From Cellulophaga sp. L1A9 (GTDB lineage: Bacteria; Bacteroidota; Bacteroidia; Flavobacteriales; Flavobacteriaceae), in assembly GCF_009797025.1 (NCBI RefSeq), contig NZ_CP047027.1, positions 2,852,001 through 2,916,000 of the forward strand: 64,000 nt of DNA, read 5' to 3'. Position 1 is the stretch's first letter, and each line of letters starts with the position of its first letter. Below the pieces are notes generated by a model. The model was not told where the DNA came from. It saw nothing but the letters and a program-made list of their open reading frames with translations, and searched no databases. Shown one piece after another: positions 7,285 to 16,241 of this stretch. The position numbers and the translations under genes are program-made.

Positions 7285-9048
7285 TTAATCAGGCACTACT
7301 TCAAAACTGTTAAATACTCTGTATACAGGGTATTGATTGTGTGCTTTTTCGTAATATTCTGATCGTTGGTAAATGTATTCTAATTGTGCATACCAATCTT
7401 TGGCAAAATCTTCGTCACTAGCTTTCTTTAAACGAAATGCTTCATCTAATAAGCTATTCGATTTTAATAACTCAGCAGCAATGTCTTCAAAAACATAAGG
7501 AGAGAAACCTTCTTTCTGTTGTAATATTGGGTCAAAAAAGTTCCAATTAAAAAAAGAATCTGTAGCAGCAGGCTCTAGTGTTTCTATAATATAACGAATT
7601 CCTTTTTGTTTTGTAGGGATGTATAGGTCACCTTGTTCAAATTGCACTTTTTGGGTGCTCTTACTTATTTCCGTGTCGTAATGCGGGTAATGGCCCTCGT
7701 AACTGCTGGTATATGTTTTGTAATCTTTAATTTTATAGGATTGGACTTCGACTAGTGTGTCTTTTTTAATTCTTGTAAATTCAATTTCATTTTTTGTCAA
7801 AAGACTTATAATCTTAAAATTACTTTTTTTAAGGATATAAGCATTAGGTATTTTTATGCGTTCAGAGCCCTTAAAATAATTATAATATTTTGTTGGTTTG
7901 GTAAAGGGTTTGTCGTTGTTGTATTTTAGTCTAGGAAAACCGGTTACTTCACTAATTATAGTGTCAGCTTCAAAACCCTTGAAATTTAAAGTAGTTGTTT
8001 GTGTAGAATCAATTTCCCATTTTAGAGGATAGTATTCTAAATTCTGAACGTTTTCAGTATAATTTTTGCGTAATTCTTTGATTTTTTGACCGTCTGTTTC
8101 CGAGATCTCAATCATTTTTTTCATAAGCTCATAGGTGCCTTGAACTCTTTGTTTGTAAGGCTTAAGCATGTGAGTTTCGACCATTAATCCTAAGGTGTTC
8201 CACAAAGCAGTATACCCTGTAGAATACCTAGGGTGGTCCATAAATTGTGAAAACCCATTTTCAGGAACAGCATTATGAACGTTCACATATGGAGTGATAT
8301 CCCATTTGTCTTCTGCTAAACTAGCTTCTAATTTAGGCATTAGATCTTGGTTTAGATATTCACCTAATTCTAAACCAAGTTTGTTGTGTTGGGTAAACAG
8401 GTGTGTTAAGGTGTATTGGTAATCAGCACCGTTGCTCACGTGGTTGTCAATAAAAATATCTGGTTTTACTAAATGGTAAATTGTCGCAAATGTTTCTGCG
8501 TTCTTAGTGTCAGATTTTATAAAATCTCTATTTAAATCAAAATTTCTTGCATTCCCTCTAAAGCCGTATTCTTTAGGTCCATTTTGGTTGGCTCTCGTCG
8601 TGGTGTTTCTATTTAAAGCTCCTCCTATATTGTAAATTGGTATGGTTGCAATCACGGTGTTCTCGGGAGGAGTAATATTTTCAGTAGCTAAATCTCTGAA
8701 TAAAAGCATAGTAGCATCAATACCATCGCTTTCGCCTGGGTGGATGCCATTGTTTATTAAGAGAATGGATTTGGACTCTTTTATTTTTTTAAAATTGAAG
8801 TCAGCATCTAAATTGTAGGTTACTAAATGCAATGGAATGCCACTATCTGTTTCTCCAATCGTTTGAATATTTACTTCAGGAAATTCTTTGGCAAGCTTTA
8901 TATAGAAGTCAATAGTTTCTTGATAGGTAGCTGTTTCTTCACCGTTAGAAAGTTCAAAATGTGTTTTGTAATCAATTGTTTTGTCCTCTTTTTCTGATTC
9001 ACAAGAGGTCATCAGTACTATAAAAAAAAGATACGGTAGAAATTTCAT
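7285..9048 (-). CDS. M14-family zinc carboxypeptidase, lipoprotein
   Basis: A predicted exported metallopeptidase of 587 residues. The N-terminus is a lipoprotein signal with lipobox LMTSC (Cys16). Zinc ligands follow the M14 pattern: HPGE (His103, Glu106) and DNHVSNGAD (His203); FDLNRDF (170-176) supplies the substrate-binding Arg, and VETHML carries the probable catalytic Glu291. The C-terminal 250 residues form a beta-rich accessory region. It should act at the periplasmic or outer-membrane face on peptides. No linked gene suggests its substrate. Confidence 0.85.
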   Translation of the reverse strand: MKFLPYLFFIVLMTSCESEKEDKTIDYKTHFELSNGEETATYQETIDFYIKLAKEFPEVNIQTIGETDSGIPLHLVTYNLDADFNFKKIKESKSILLINNGIHPGESDGIDATMLLFRDLATENITPPENTVIATIPIYNIGGALNRNTTTRANQNGPKEYGFRGNARNFDLNRDFIKSDTKNAETFATIYHLVKPDIFIDNHVSNGADYQYTLTHLFTQHNKLGLELGEYLNQDLMPKLEASLAEDKWDITPYVNVHNAVPENGFSQFMDHPRYSTGYTALWNTLGLMVETHMLKPYKQRVQGTYELMKKMIEISETDGQKIKELRKNYTENVQNLEYYPLKWEIDSTQTTTLNFKGFEADTIISEVTGFPRLKYNNDKPFTKPTKYYNYFKGSERIKIPNAYILKKSNFKIISLLTKNEIEFTRIKKDTLVEVQSYKIKDYKTYTSSYEGHYPHYDTEISKSTQKVQFEQGDLYIPTKQKGIRYIIETLEPAATDSFFNWNFFDPILQQKEGFSPYVFEDIAAELLKSNSLLDEAFRLKKASDEDFAKDWYAQLEYIYQRSEYYEKAHNQYPVYRVFNSFEVVPD

Positions 9049-9192
9049 TGGTTTCGGAAGTATTATTGAGCACGATAATTTCAGTAATGATCAGCTATCT
9101 ATGGGTGCGTTTAAATGGATAACAATCAATTCACTGAAAGCTATTGCTTTGCGAATTTAAGCTTCAAAAATAATGAAAATAAAGTGTCTTTG

Positions 9193-9597
9193 TTACACTA
9201 TGTTTGTGATTTTCTCAATTTCAACTTTATTTAACGGTTTTGTATTATAGGTGATATTATGGTGTGTTCTACACTTGTAAAAATCAGACTTATCTCGATC
9301 TTCTTTGTTGATTGAGGAGGTCACGATATTTACGGTTATAGAATTCGTTATAGGGAGTTTTAAAAACTCTTCTAAAAATTCCCAGCCATCCATTATAGGC
9401 ATGTTTAAGTCTAGAAATATTAAATCAGGTAGTTTTGTTTTGTTAGAAACAATTTCTGAAAGATATTCTAGCGCCAATTTTCCGTTAGAAAAAGCATCAA
9501 TGTTGTTGCATTCAATAGTGCTTGTAAGCAACTTTTTTATGCCAAAAACAGTGATAGTGTCATCGTCTATTATACAAATATGATCAATCATCTTCAT
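9193..9597 (-). CDS. Response regulator receiver-domain protein
   Basis: A stand-alone CheY-like receiver of 134 residues without an output domain. The acidic pocket is DDD near residues 11-13, the phospho-acceptor is Asp63 in FLDLNMPIMDG, the switch residues lie in VTSS, and the lysine is in NTKPLN. Its start overlaps the histidine kinase gene by 14 bases, so the two are translationally coupled and form a two-protein relay. The second ATG at 9591 is also possible. This rcp1-like receiver probably acts by protein-protein contact. Confidence 0.9.
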   Translation of the reverse strand: MKMIDHICIIDDDTITVFGIKKLLTSTIECNNIDAFSNGKLALEYLSEIVSNKTKLPDLIFLDLNMPIMDGWEFLEEFLKLPITNSITVNIVTSSINKEDRDKSDFYKCRTHHNITYNTKPLNKVEIEKITNIV

Positions 9598-11428
9598 TAA
9601 AGTATATTTTAAATGTAGTGCCTTGTCCTACTTTACTTGTAATTTCAAATCTTCCATTCATAGCTTCTATTTGATTTCGTGAGATATATAGGCTTACACC
9701 TCTTGAATTCTCTAGCTGATGAAATGTTTTGTACATCCCAAAAATTTTATCTTTATTTTTTTTAAGATCAATACCAATACCATTGTCTTTTATGGTGATA
9801 ATTGTATATCCCTTTATTTTGTGGGCATTTAGTTCAATTTTATTTTCTGTAGTATCTTGGCCAAACTTGATAGCGTTTGATATGATGCTTAAGAAAATAT
9901 TGCTTACATAAGGTGGCACCCCTTTAATAAATATATCATCTGTGATGTGGTTTAAAATATTGGTATTTTTATTTTTTATTAAAGTTTTAAGGTTTTTCCG
10001 TACAAAGTTTATTTCGGTATTTACACGTATGTTCTTCTTATCTTGTAATGGATTACTATTAATTTCAAGTACCTCATTTAAATTATCAATCGTTTCTAAG
10101 AGATTATCAGAAGCGCCAATAAGCATCCCTAGTAATTTTTCCCTTTCTTCTTCTTCCTTTTCTTTAATTAAAAAGCCAAGAAGCATGGAAAAGTTTGCAG
10201 TGTGTGAACGTAAGTTATGGGATACGATGTGTGCAAAATCTAATAATTTTTTATTCTGTAATGCAGAAACGCGTATAAGGTGTTTAAGTTGTTCTTCTTT
10301 TCGTTTTATTGGGGTGATGTCTAAACTGAAACCAATAAGACCGACAACATCATTTTCTTCATTAAATAAAGGGATTTTAGAAGTCAAGAAGTTTGTTTTT
10401 TGACCATCTTTTTTTCTGTTGATGGTTTCTACACCAAGCATAGGTTCTAAAGTATTTAATATCTTTACATCTTCATCTCTTGATGCTTGAGCAATTTCTA
10501 GATCATATAAATCAAAATCACTTTTTCCTATAAGTTCTTCGCTTGTGGAATTAAGATAATCACATTCCGACTGGTTTACTAATATTTTTTTGGACTCTAG
10601 GTCTTTTACAAAAACATTAAGGGTCAAATGATCTATTAAAGTTCGTAATAGATTTTCATTTTCTCTGGTTTTTTGTTCCGCCTTTACGTCTTCGGTGATG
10701 TCTTGGAAAGTGCCAATTATTCCTACGAATTTTTTATCTTCAAATAGTGGTTTTCCTGTTGCAATTACCCAAATTTCTTTTCCTTTTTCTGTGATTATTT
10801 GAAATTTATCATTCCAATGAGTGCCATTTCTTAAGCTTTGATCTAGATGTTCTGTAATTCTAGTTTGATTTTCTCCCGGCTTATAAAAACTTAAAGCGTT
10901 ATCTATGGTAGGGGTGTAATCGTCTGCTACTTCATGGATTAATTTTGTCATATCTGACCAATGTAATTCGTCATTAATGGCATTATATTCCCAACTGCCA
11001 ATTTTTGCAATCTGAGATTTAACAGAGACTAGAATTTCTAGTTTTTCTAGTTTTTGCTTTAAAAGAAAATTCTCTGTGATATCTTCTACTTGAATAATTG
11101 CGCCAATTACATTTTCCTCTTCATCGTACCATGGAGAAATAGTCCATTCTAACCAACATTTAATTGTATCGCTATTAAAATATTTATCAGTTTTTGGGGT
11201 GTTTTTAAATCCTAAAAAAGCGTAATCAATATCTTGCTTCCATTTGGTAGTTAACGTAGGAAATAGTTCAAGTATATTATTCTTATCTAAATCTTTTGAA
11301 GAAAAATTAAATTCGTTCAACCAACTATCAGAAATATGGGCAATAGAGAGGTCCACGTTAACATAAGCGGTTGCTTTTGGTAACTGTTTTATTAAATAAT
11401 TATCGTTATGTTTTATTTTTTGCCTCAA
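9584..11428 (-). CDS. PAS-domain sensor histidine kinase, cytoplasmic
   Basis: A 614-residue soluble sensor kinase. Three PAS folds can be placed at about 10-118, 130-247 and 255-375 (each ends in a VEDITE, FQDITED or SLDITP-type PAC motif). The phospho-acceptor is His404 in AHIVSHNLRSH, followed by an HATPase_c domain with Asn518 (N box) and KDNGIGID (548-555, G1 box). The G2 box reads RGVSLYISR, which lacks the usual GxGLGL glycines. No membrane segment is present, so the signal is cytoplasmic. The partner is the overlapping receiver gene downstream. Confidence 0.9.
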   Translation of the reverse strand: MRQKIKHNDNYLIKQLPKATAYVNVDLSIAHISDSWLNEFNFSSKDLDKNNILELFPTLTTKWKQDIDYAFLGFKNTPKTDKYFNSDTIKCWLEWTISPWYDEEENVIGAIIQVEDITENFLLKQKLEKLEILVSVKSQIAKIGSWEYNAINDELHWSDMTKLIHEVADDYTPTIDNALSFYKPGENQTRITEHLDQSLRNGTHWNDKFQIITEKGKEIWVIATGKPLFEDKKFVGIIGTFQDITEDVKAEQKTRENENLLRTLIDHLTLNVFVKDLESKKILVNQSECDYLNSTSEELIGKSDFDLYDLEIAQASRDEDVKILNTLEPMLGVETINRKKDGQKTNFLTSKIPLFNEENDVVGLIGFSLDITPIKRKEEQLKHLIRVSALQNKKLLDFAHIVSHNLRSHTANFSMLLGFLIKEKEEEEREKLLGMLIGASDNLLETIDNLNEVLEINSNPLQDKKNIRVNTEINFVRKNLKTLIKNKNTNILNHITDDIFIKGVPPYVSNIFLSIISNAIKFGQDTTENKIELNAHKIKGYTIITIKDNGIGIDLKKNKDKIFGMYKTFHQLENSRGVSLYISRNQIEAMNGRFEITSKVGQGTTFKIYFNEDD

Positions 11429-11610
11429 GACTAGTAATAAATTTCCTACTAAAGTAGAAAGTAATTATATAACTAGAACAGCAATTGTTGTGAATTCTTA
11501 TAAAAGAGTGGTGATAAATGCGATAAATGATACCTAGGGGGTAGTAAACTAAAATAAGAGCAGGTACTCCCACCTTTTTTTCACTGTAGCTGGGAGGGGA
11601 TTATGAGTGT

Positions 11611-12066
11611 TTATTTAACGCGTACAGAATCTGGAACTAAGCCCGTGTAGTCTCCTCCGTTTTTGATTACATCTCGTACGATAGAGGAACTAATATAGGA
11701 TTTACCTGAAGAGGTAAGTAAAAATACAGTCTCAATTTCAGACAATTTTCTATTTGTATGAGCAATGGCTTTTTCAAATTCAAAATCCCCTGGGTTTCTC
11801 AATCCTCTTAAGATGAAATTTGCATTTATTTTTTTACAAAAATCTACGGTTAGACCTTCGTAAGTTAGCACTTTGATTTTGGGTTCATTGGCGAAAGCTT
11901 CTTTTATAAAGTGCTTGCGCTCATCTAGCGAGAACATATATTTTTTATCAGAATTAACACCTATGGCAATGATAAGTTCATCAAAAAGTGTAATACCTCT
12001 TTGTATAATATCATAATGTCCTAGAGTAAGTGGGTCAAAAGAGCCTGGGAAAATTGCGCGTCTCAT
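11611..12066 (-). CDS. coaD: Phosphopantetheine adenylyltransferase
   Basis: Makes dephospho-CoA from 4'-phosphopantetheine and ATP, the penultimate step of CoA synthesis. The 151-residue sequence shows the nucleotidyltransferase TxGH motif (SFDPLTLGHYDII, about residues 8-20), RGLRNPGDFEFE (about 90-101) and the C-terminal SSSIVRD. It follows ddl with a 42-base gap on the same strand. The 182 bases between it and the kinase gene hold only an imperfect GC-rich inverted repeat (about 11549-11599). Confidence 0.96.
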   Translation of the reverse strand: MRRAIFPGSFDPLTLGHYDIIQRGITLFDELIIAIGVNSDKKYMFSLDERKHFIKEAFANEPKIKVLTYEGLTVDFCKKINANFILRGLRNPGDFEFEKAIAHTNRKLSEIETVFLLTSSGKSYISSSIVRDVIKNGGDYTGLVPDSVRVK

Positions 12067-12108
12067 AAAAATTTATTTTAGTGGTGTTTAAAGGTACTTA
12101 TTTTACAG

Positions 12109-13080
12109 TTAAAGCTTCGTTAATTGCATTCTCAAAAAGTTCAGATAATATGATATGCCTGCTGCTTTAGCTTGTTGCGGTAAAATACTTTCTTCTGTTA
12201 GACCGGGGGTAGTATTCATTTCAAGCATGAAAGGGTCGTCATTGATAAATATAAATTCACTTCTAGAAAAGCCTTTCATTTTTAGAACATCATATGCTTT
12301 TTTAGCGATGTCACTTACTTTTTGTGCTTGTAATTTGCTAATTCTAGCGGGTGTTATTTCTTGAGATTTCCCTGCGTATTTAGCTTCATAATCAAAGAAG
12401 TCGTTTTCCGAAACTATCTCAGTAATAGGAAGTACTTTTGTTTCTCCTTTATATTTTAGTACCCCAACAGAAACTTCTGTTCCATCAAGAAAGCCCTCTA
12501 TAATAATTTCATCATCTTCTTTGTACGCATTTTCTATAGCAGTATCTAATTCTTCTTTTTTGTATACTTTCATTATTCCAAAGCTGCTGCCTGCTTTATT
12601 AGCTTTAACAAAACACGGTAGGCCAACTTTTGCTACGATACCTTCTTTGTCTATGGCATCGCCTAAATTTAGATAATAAGATGGTGCAGATTTAATGCCA
12701 TAAGGTTTTAAAACACTCAAGAAATCTCGCTTGTTAAATGTTAAAGCAGATTGGTAAGCGTCACAAGAGGTTTGCGGAATGTTTAATAATTCAAAATAGG
12801 ATTGCATTAAACCGTCTTCTCCGGGAGAGCCATGGATAGCATTAAATACACAGTCAAAGGTTATTTTTTGATGGTCTACCTCAATGGAAAAATCATGTTT
12901 GTTTATAGGGAACTCTTCATTGTTTTTATTTACATAGACCCATTTTTCTTTAAAAATATGAATGCTATAGAGGTTAAATTTTTCTTTGTCAGTATACTTG
13001 TAAACAACGCTTCCACTTTTTAACGAAATCTTATACTCGCTGGAGTATCCGCCCATTATTATGGCAATATTTTTCTTCAT
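12109..13080 (-). CDS. ddl: D-alanine-D-alanine ligase
   Basis: ATP-grasp enzyme joining two D-Ala for the peptidoglycan stem peptide. The 323-residue protein has the N-terminal MGGYSSE, the substrate loop AIHGSPGEDG (about 82-91), ATP-grasp lysines in CFVKANKAGSSFG (about 155-167), and the metal site FMLEMNTTPGLTEES (about 287-301). It heads a unit with coaD and is divergent from the PASTA gene, with which it shares a 186-base intergenic region. Confidence 0.96.
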   Translation of the reverse strand: MKKNIAIIMGGYSSEYKISLKSGSVVYKYTDKEKFNLYSIHIFKEKWVYVNKNNEEFPINKHDFSIEVDHQKITFDCVFNAIHGSPGEDGLMQSYFELLNIPQTSCDAYQSALTFNKRDFLSVLKPYGIKSAPSYYLNLGDAIDKEGIVAKVGLPCFVKANKAGSSFGIMKVYKKEELDTAIENAYKEDDEIIIEGFLDGTEVSVGVLKYKGETKVLPITEIVSENDFFDYEAKYAGKSQEITPARISKLQAQKVSDIAKKAYDVLKMKGFSRSEFIFINDDPFMLEMNTTPGLTEESILPQQAKAAGISYYLNFLRMQLTKL

Positions 13081-13238
13081 TATTAAAACTTAATATTAGA
13101 AATAAACAAACTGAAATTGTAAGTCAAAGAAAAGAAAAAACGGCATGTTTTGATTCATTGTGTTCAATTTTTTTCTAGCGAACTATAAATATAACGCGAT
13201 TTTACGAAACGGCTGTTCGTTTCTTAGGGTCCATTTCT

Positions 13239-13246
13239 TATATTTG
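13239..13246 (+). promoter_or_regulatory. Putative -7 promoter box for the PASTA-rluD unit
   Basis: TATATTTG matches TAnnTTTG and lies 20 bases before the PASTA gene start. No good TTG is seen at -33 (TTC at the expected place). Confidence 0.45.
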
Positions 13247-13266
13247 CCGTTACAATAAGAAATAAG

Positions 13267-13854
13267 ATGAGAAATTTTTTAAACTTTCTGAAAAGCAAAG
13301 TTTTTTTAATACAATTAGGGTTAGCCCTTTTGGTAGTGGTGCTTTTTGTGTTTGGAGTATTACAGTGGTTAAGAAACTCTACGAATCATGGGGAATTTGT
13401 TGAAGTTCCAGATTTAGCAAAATTGTCTGTAACTCAAATGCGAAAAGTCGTGGAAGATTCTGATTTACGTTTTGAGGTTTTAGATTCCGCAAATTATAAC
13501 CCAGACTATCCTAGGTTTTCTGTTATTGAGCAGAATCCACCAGCAGGTTATAAAGTAAAACAGAGTAGAAAAATTTATGTTACTGTAAACCCATCTGGGT
13601 ATAAAAAAGTAAGTGTTCCCAATATCATTCAGGTAACGTTACGTAATGCTACTGCAAAACTTAGAGCTGTAGGTTTAGATGTGCAACGCGTAACCTATAT
13701 TGATGAGTTTGGAAAAGATATGGTATACCGTATCAAATACAAAGGAAAATACATAGAGGAAGGGTATAAGCTTCCTAAAACTTCAAAAATAGAACTGGTT
13801 TGCGGTAATGGTAATGAAAGCCAAAGCAATCAAATCAAATCAGATTCAGAATAA
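13267..13854 (+). CDS. PASTA-domain membrane protein
   Basis: A 195-residue bitopic membrane protein: one N-terminal transmembrane helix (about 14-35) and two PASTA domains in the periplasm (about 43-110 and 112-180, the second starting VSVPNIIQVTLRNATAKL). PASTA domains bind muropeptides or beta-lactam-like ligands in kinases and penicillin-binding proteins; here there is no kinase or transpeptidase domain attached, so it may be a cell-wall sensor or scaffold. It lies between ddl and an RluD-like gene and overlaps neither from the chosen starts. Confidence 0.85.
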   Translation: MRNFLNFLKSKVFLIQLGLALLVVVLFVFGVLQWLRNSTNHGEFVEVPDLAKLSVTQMRKVVEDSDLRFEVLDSANYNPDYPRFSVIEQNPPAGYKVKQSRKIYVTVNPSGYKKVSVPNIIQVTLRNATAKLRAVGLDVQRVTYIDEFGKDMVYRIKYKGKYIEEGYKLPKTSKIELVCGNGNESQSNQIKSDSE

Positions 13855-13855
13855 T

Positions 13856-14899
13856 ATGATGGAACCAGAAGAGCGCTCAGAAATAGAAAAAGATGATCTT
13901 TTTGAGCATCATAAAGTCGTTGCTTCTAAGGGGCAAGAGCCATTGCGTGTTGATAAATTTTTAATGAATTTTATTGAAAATGCTGTTCGTAATAAAATTC
14001 AACAAGCAGCGAGAGATGGTCATATTTGGGTCAATGATATTCAGGTAAAACAGAATTACCGTGTGAAAGCAGGTGATGAAGTTCGGGTTCTTTTTGAGCA
14101 TCCACCACATGAATTTTTATTGGTACCAGAAGATATTCCTTTGGATATTGTTTACGAAGATGACGTGTTAATGGTCGTAAACAAAAAACCTGGAATGGTC
14201 GTGCATCCTGGTCATGGTAATTATTCCGGGACCCTTATTAATGCATTGTTACATCATACCAAAGACTTAGCGGTAAATAGTAACGAACGTCCAGGCCTGG
14301 TCCATAGAATAGATAAAGACACTTCAGGGCTTCTCGTTATCGCGAAAACAGATGAAGCGATGACCTTTTTGTCAAAACAGTTTTTTGATAAAAGCAGTGA
14401 GCGCGAATATGTTGCGCTTGTTTGGGGGAATATGGAAGAAGATGAAGGAACCATAGAGGGTCACGTAGGAAGGCATCCGCAGAACCGTTTGCAAATGACC
14501 GTATTTCCTGATGGAGAACAAGGGAAAGATGCTGTGACTCATTTTAAAGTAATAGAGCGTTTAGGGTATTTAACTTTAATTTCTTGTAAGTTAGAAACGG
14601 GTAGAACACATCAAATTCGTGTGCATTTAAAATACATAGGACATACCTTATTTAACGACGAACGTTACGGTGGAGAAAGAATATTAAAAGGTACGACGTT
14701 TACAAAATACAAGCAGTTTGTAGATAATGCATTTAAGATCTTACCAAGGCAAGCATTGCATGCTAAGACACTAGGTTTTGTGCACCCTGTTACGAAGGAG
14801 TTTATGCGCTTTGATTCGGAAATACCTGAAGACATGGCGAATTGTATCGATAAGTGGCGCGCTTATGCTAAGCATAGTGCAGAAAGTTCAGAAGGATAG
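13856..14899 (+). CDS. rluD: RluA-family 23S rRNA pseudouridine synthase (RluD-like)
   Basis: Isomerises uridine to pseudouridine in 23S rRNA. With the start at 13856, one base after the PASTA stop, the product has 347 residues: an S4 RNA-binding domain (about 28-90) and the catalytic domain with HRIDKDTSG (catalytic Asp about 153) and the later GRTHQIRVH. A longer ORF begins at 13808 inside the PASTA gene, but its N-terminus (Lys/Asn/Gln-rich) is only the PASTA tail read in another frame. The exact target uridines are not readable; RluD type is inferred from overall similarity. Confidence 0.88.
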   Translation: MMEPEERSEIEKDDLFEHHKVVASKGQEPLRVDKFLMNFIENAVRNKIQQAARDGHIWVNDIQVKQNYRVKAGDEVRVLFEHPPHEFLLVPEDIPLDIVYEDDVLMVVNKKPGMVVHPGHGNYSGTLINALLHHTKDLAVNSNERPGLVHRIDKDTSGLLVIAKTDEAMTFLSKQFFDKSSEREYVALVWGNMEEDEGTIEGHVGRHPQNRLQMTVFPDGEQGKDAVTHFKVIERLGYLTLISCKLETGRTHQIRVHLKYIGHTLFNDERYGGERILKGTTFTKYKQFVDNAFKILPRQALHAKTLGFVHPVTKEFMRFDSEIPEDMANCIDKWRAYAKHSAESSEG

Positions 14900-14920
14900 A
14901 TTTTATAAATACAGTTATTG

Positions 14921-14948
14921 AAAACCCATCTTGAAAGATGGGTTTTAT
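14921..14948 (+). terminator. Intrinsic terminator behind rluD
   Basis: Inverted repeat AAAACCCATCT...AGATGGGTTTT (14921-14946) with a four-base loop, followed by a short T run. Confidence 0.75.
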
Positions 14949-15015
14949 ACAGGTTATCTTCTGTAATTTTGTTGGGAAGAAATAGCTCACCTAGTGAAAA
15001 ATTAAAAAGCATCAG

Positions 15016-15777
15016 ATGAAAATTGTAATCTCTCCAGCGAAGTCCTTAGATTTTAATACCAAATTACCTACAACAACATATACAGTACCTGCGTTTTTAG
15101 ATCATTCTAAAAAATTAAACGCAGTTTTAAAAAAGAAAAAGCCAAAAGACTTGTCGGATTTAATGCATATATCTGATAAATTGGCGCAATTAAATTGGGA
15201 TCGAAATCAGAATTTTTCATTGCCTTTCTCTCCAGAAAATGCACGCCCTGCCGTGTATGCTTTTAGTGGTGATGTGTACCAAGGGTTGGATGCCTATAGT
15301 TTAAAAGAAACTAAAATAGCTGAGTTACAAAACCAGCTTCGTATTTTATCTGGTTTGTATGGTGTTTTAAAACCCTTAGATTTAATGCAGGCGTACCGAT
15401 TAGAAATGGGAACGAGTTTGAAAGTTGGGAGTGCCAAAAACTTGTATGAGTTTTGGAAGAAAGACATTACAGCATCTTTAAATTCCGAATTGGAAGAAGG
15501 GGAGTTGTTCGTGAACTTAGCAAGCAATGAATATTTTAGTGCAGTAGATGTGAAGAGTCTAAAAGTGCCTGTAATTGCTCCAGTATTTAAAGATTGGAAA
15601 AACGATAAACTAAAAATAATAAGCTTCTATGCTAAAAAAGCAAGAGGTTCTATGGTAAGGTATATTATAGATGAGAAAGTTAATTCTCTTGAAGAACTAC
15701 GAGGCTTTAATTTAGATGGATATCTATTTAGTAAAGAGCATACCTTAAAAGAAAATCAGCCTGTATTTATTCGCTAA
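15016..15777 (+). CDS. yaaA: Peroxide stress protein YaaA
   Basis: Member of the YaaA/DUF328 family, which lowers free intracellular iron during hydrogen peroxide stress and binds DNA through a helix-hairpin-helix-like surface. The 253-residue length and motifs (MKIVISPAKSLDF at the start, FSGDVYQGLDA at about 76-86, SGLYGVLKPLDLMQAYRLEMG at about 112-132, and the end of the domain ARGSMVRYII) are family-typical. It is monocistronic, framed by terminators on both sides. Confidence 0.93.
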   Translation: MKIVISPAKSLDFNTKLPTTTYTVPAFLDHSKKLNAVLKKKKPKDLSDLMHISDKLAQLNWDRNQNFSLPFSPENARPAVYAFSGDVYQGLDAYSLKETKIAELQNQLRILSGLYGVLKPLDLMQAYRLEMGTSLKVGSAKNLYEFWKKDITASLNSELEEGELFVNLASNEYFSAVDVKSLKVPVIAPVFKDWKNDKLKIISFYAKKARGSMVRYIIDEKVNSLEELRGFNLDGYLFSKEHTLKENQPVFIR

Positions 15778-15802
15778 GTATCAAGGTCTAAATTTTAAAA
15801 AA

Positions 15803-15834
15803 GAAAAAGTAACTACAGCCGTAGTTACTTTTTC
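15803..15834. terminator. Bidirectional terminator between yaaA and bTHX
   Basis: A 14-bp stem (15803-15816 with 15821-15834) and the loop AGCC, A-rich on one side and T-rich on the other, serve the convergent yaaA and bTHX genes. The bTHX stop codon (15825-15827) lies inside the stem. Confidence 0.9.
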
Positions 15835-15953
15835 TTTTTAATGGCAATTTTTTCTTCAACAGTTGGTCTTCTTTTAATTTTTTTAGGTCTTCTTACTCCA
15901 AAAGAATTATTGGATATTTTCCCTTTTCTAGATTTTTTATCTCCTTTTCCCAT
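15825..15953 (-). CDS. 30S ribosomal protein bTHX (Thx family)
   Basis: A 42-residue, very basic protein that I translated by hand. It begins MGKGDKKSRKGKI and continues with SFGVRRPKK, the signature of the small-subunit protein THX known from Thermus ribosomes and common in Bacteroidota. The C-terminus (EEKIAIKKKK) is a basic extension. It should stabilise the head of the 30S subunit by filling an rRNA cavity. The gene is convergent with yaaA and its last codons share the terminator hairpin. Short length makes automatic calling likely to miss it. Confidence 0.88.
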   Translation of the reverse strand: MGKGDKKSRKGKISNNSFGVRRPKKIKRRPTVEEKIAIKKKK

Positions 15954-16241
15954 GACTTCTTTTTCTTAAAATTACAACTTTAAAGGCTAGTAAAGAAATC
16001 TATAGACCATGAACTTTAGAATAGTTTTATAAGCAATTATTTAAAATTTGTTTCAAAAGTTAATTTACATAATAGATTTGCTTTTTCGTACTTAAATTGC
16101 TGTCAAATTAGAATGAAAAGGGTTAATTATATGCGTTGGATTAATTGTAATGCACATTCAAAAAATGTAACTTTACGATGTTTGCGTTTCACGTAAAATC
16201 TAAACATTTTTTATTAAAAAAAACTAACCACAGAGAATTAC

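Noticed and set aside
9942..10403. 153-codon plus-strand ORF inside the histidine kinase gene
   Set aside because: Antisense to the well-defined HisKA/HATPase region.
11547..11606. GC-rich imperfect inverted repeat between coaD and the kinase gene as terminator
   Set aside because: The pairing CTCCCA/TGGGAG is short, the loop long and no T run follows on either strand.
16121..16199. Tiny ORF upstream of pyc beginning at about 16131 as a leader peptide
   Set aside because: About 21 codons without a run of one amino acid and without a terminator hairpin after it.
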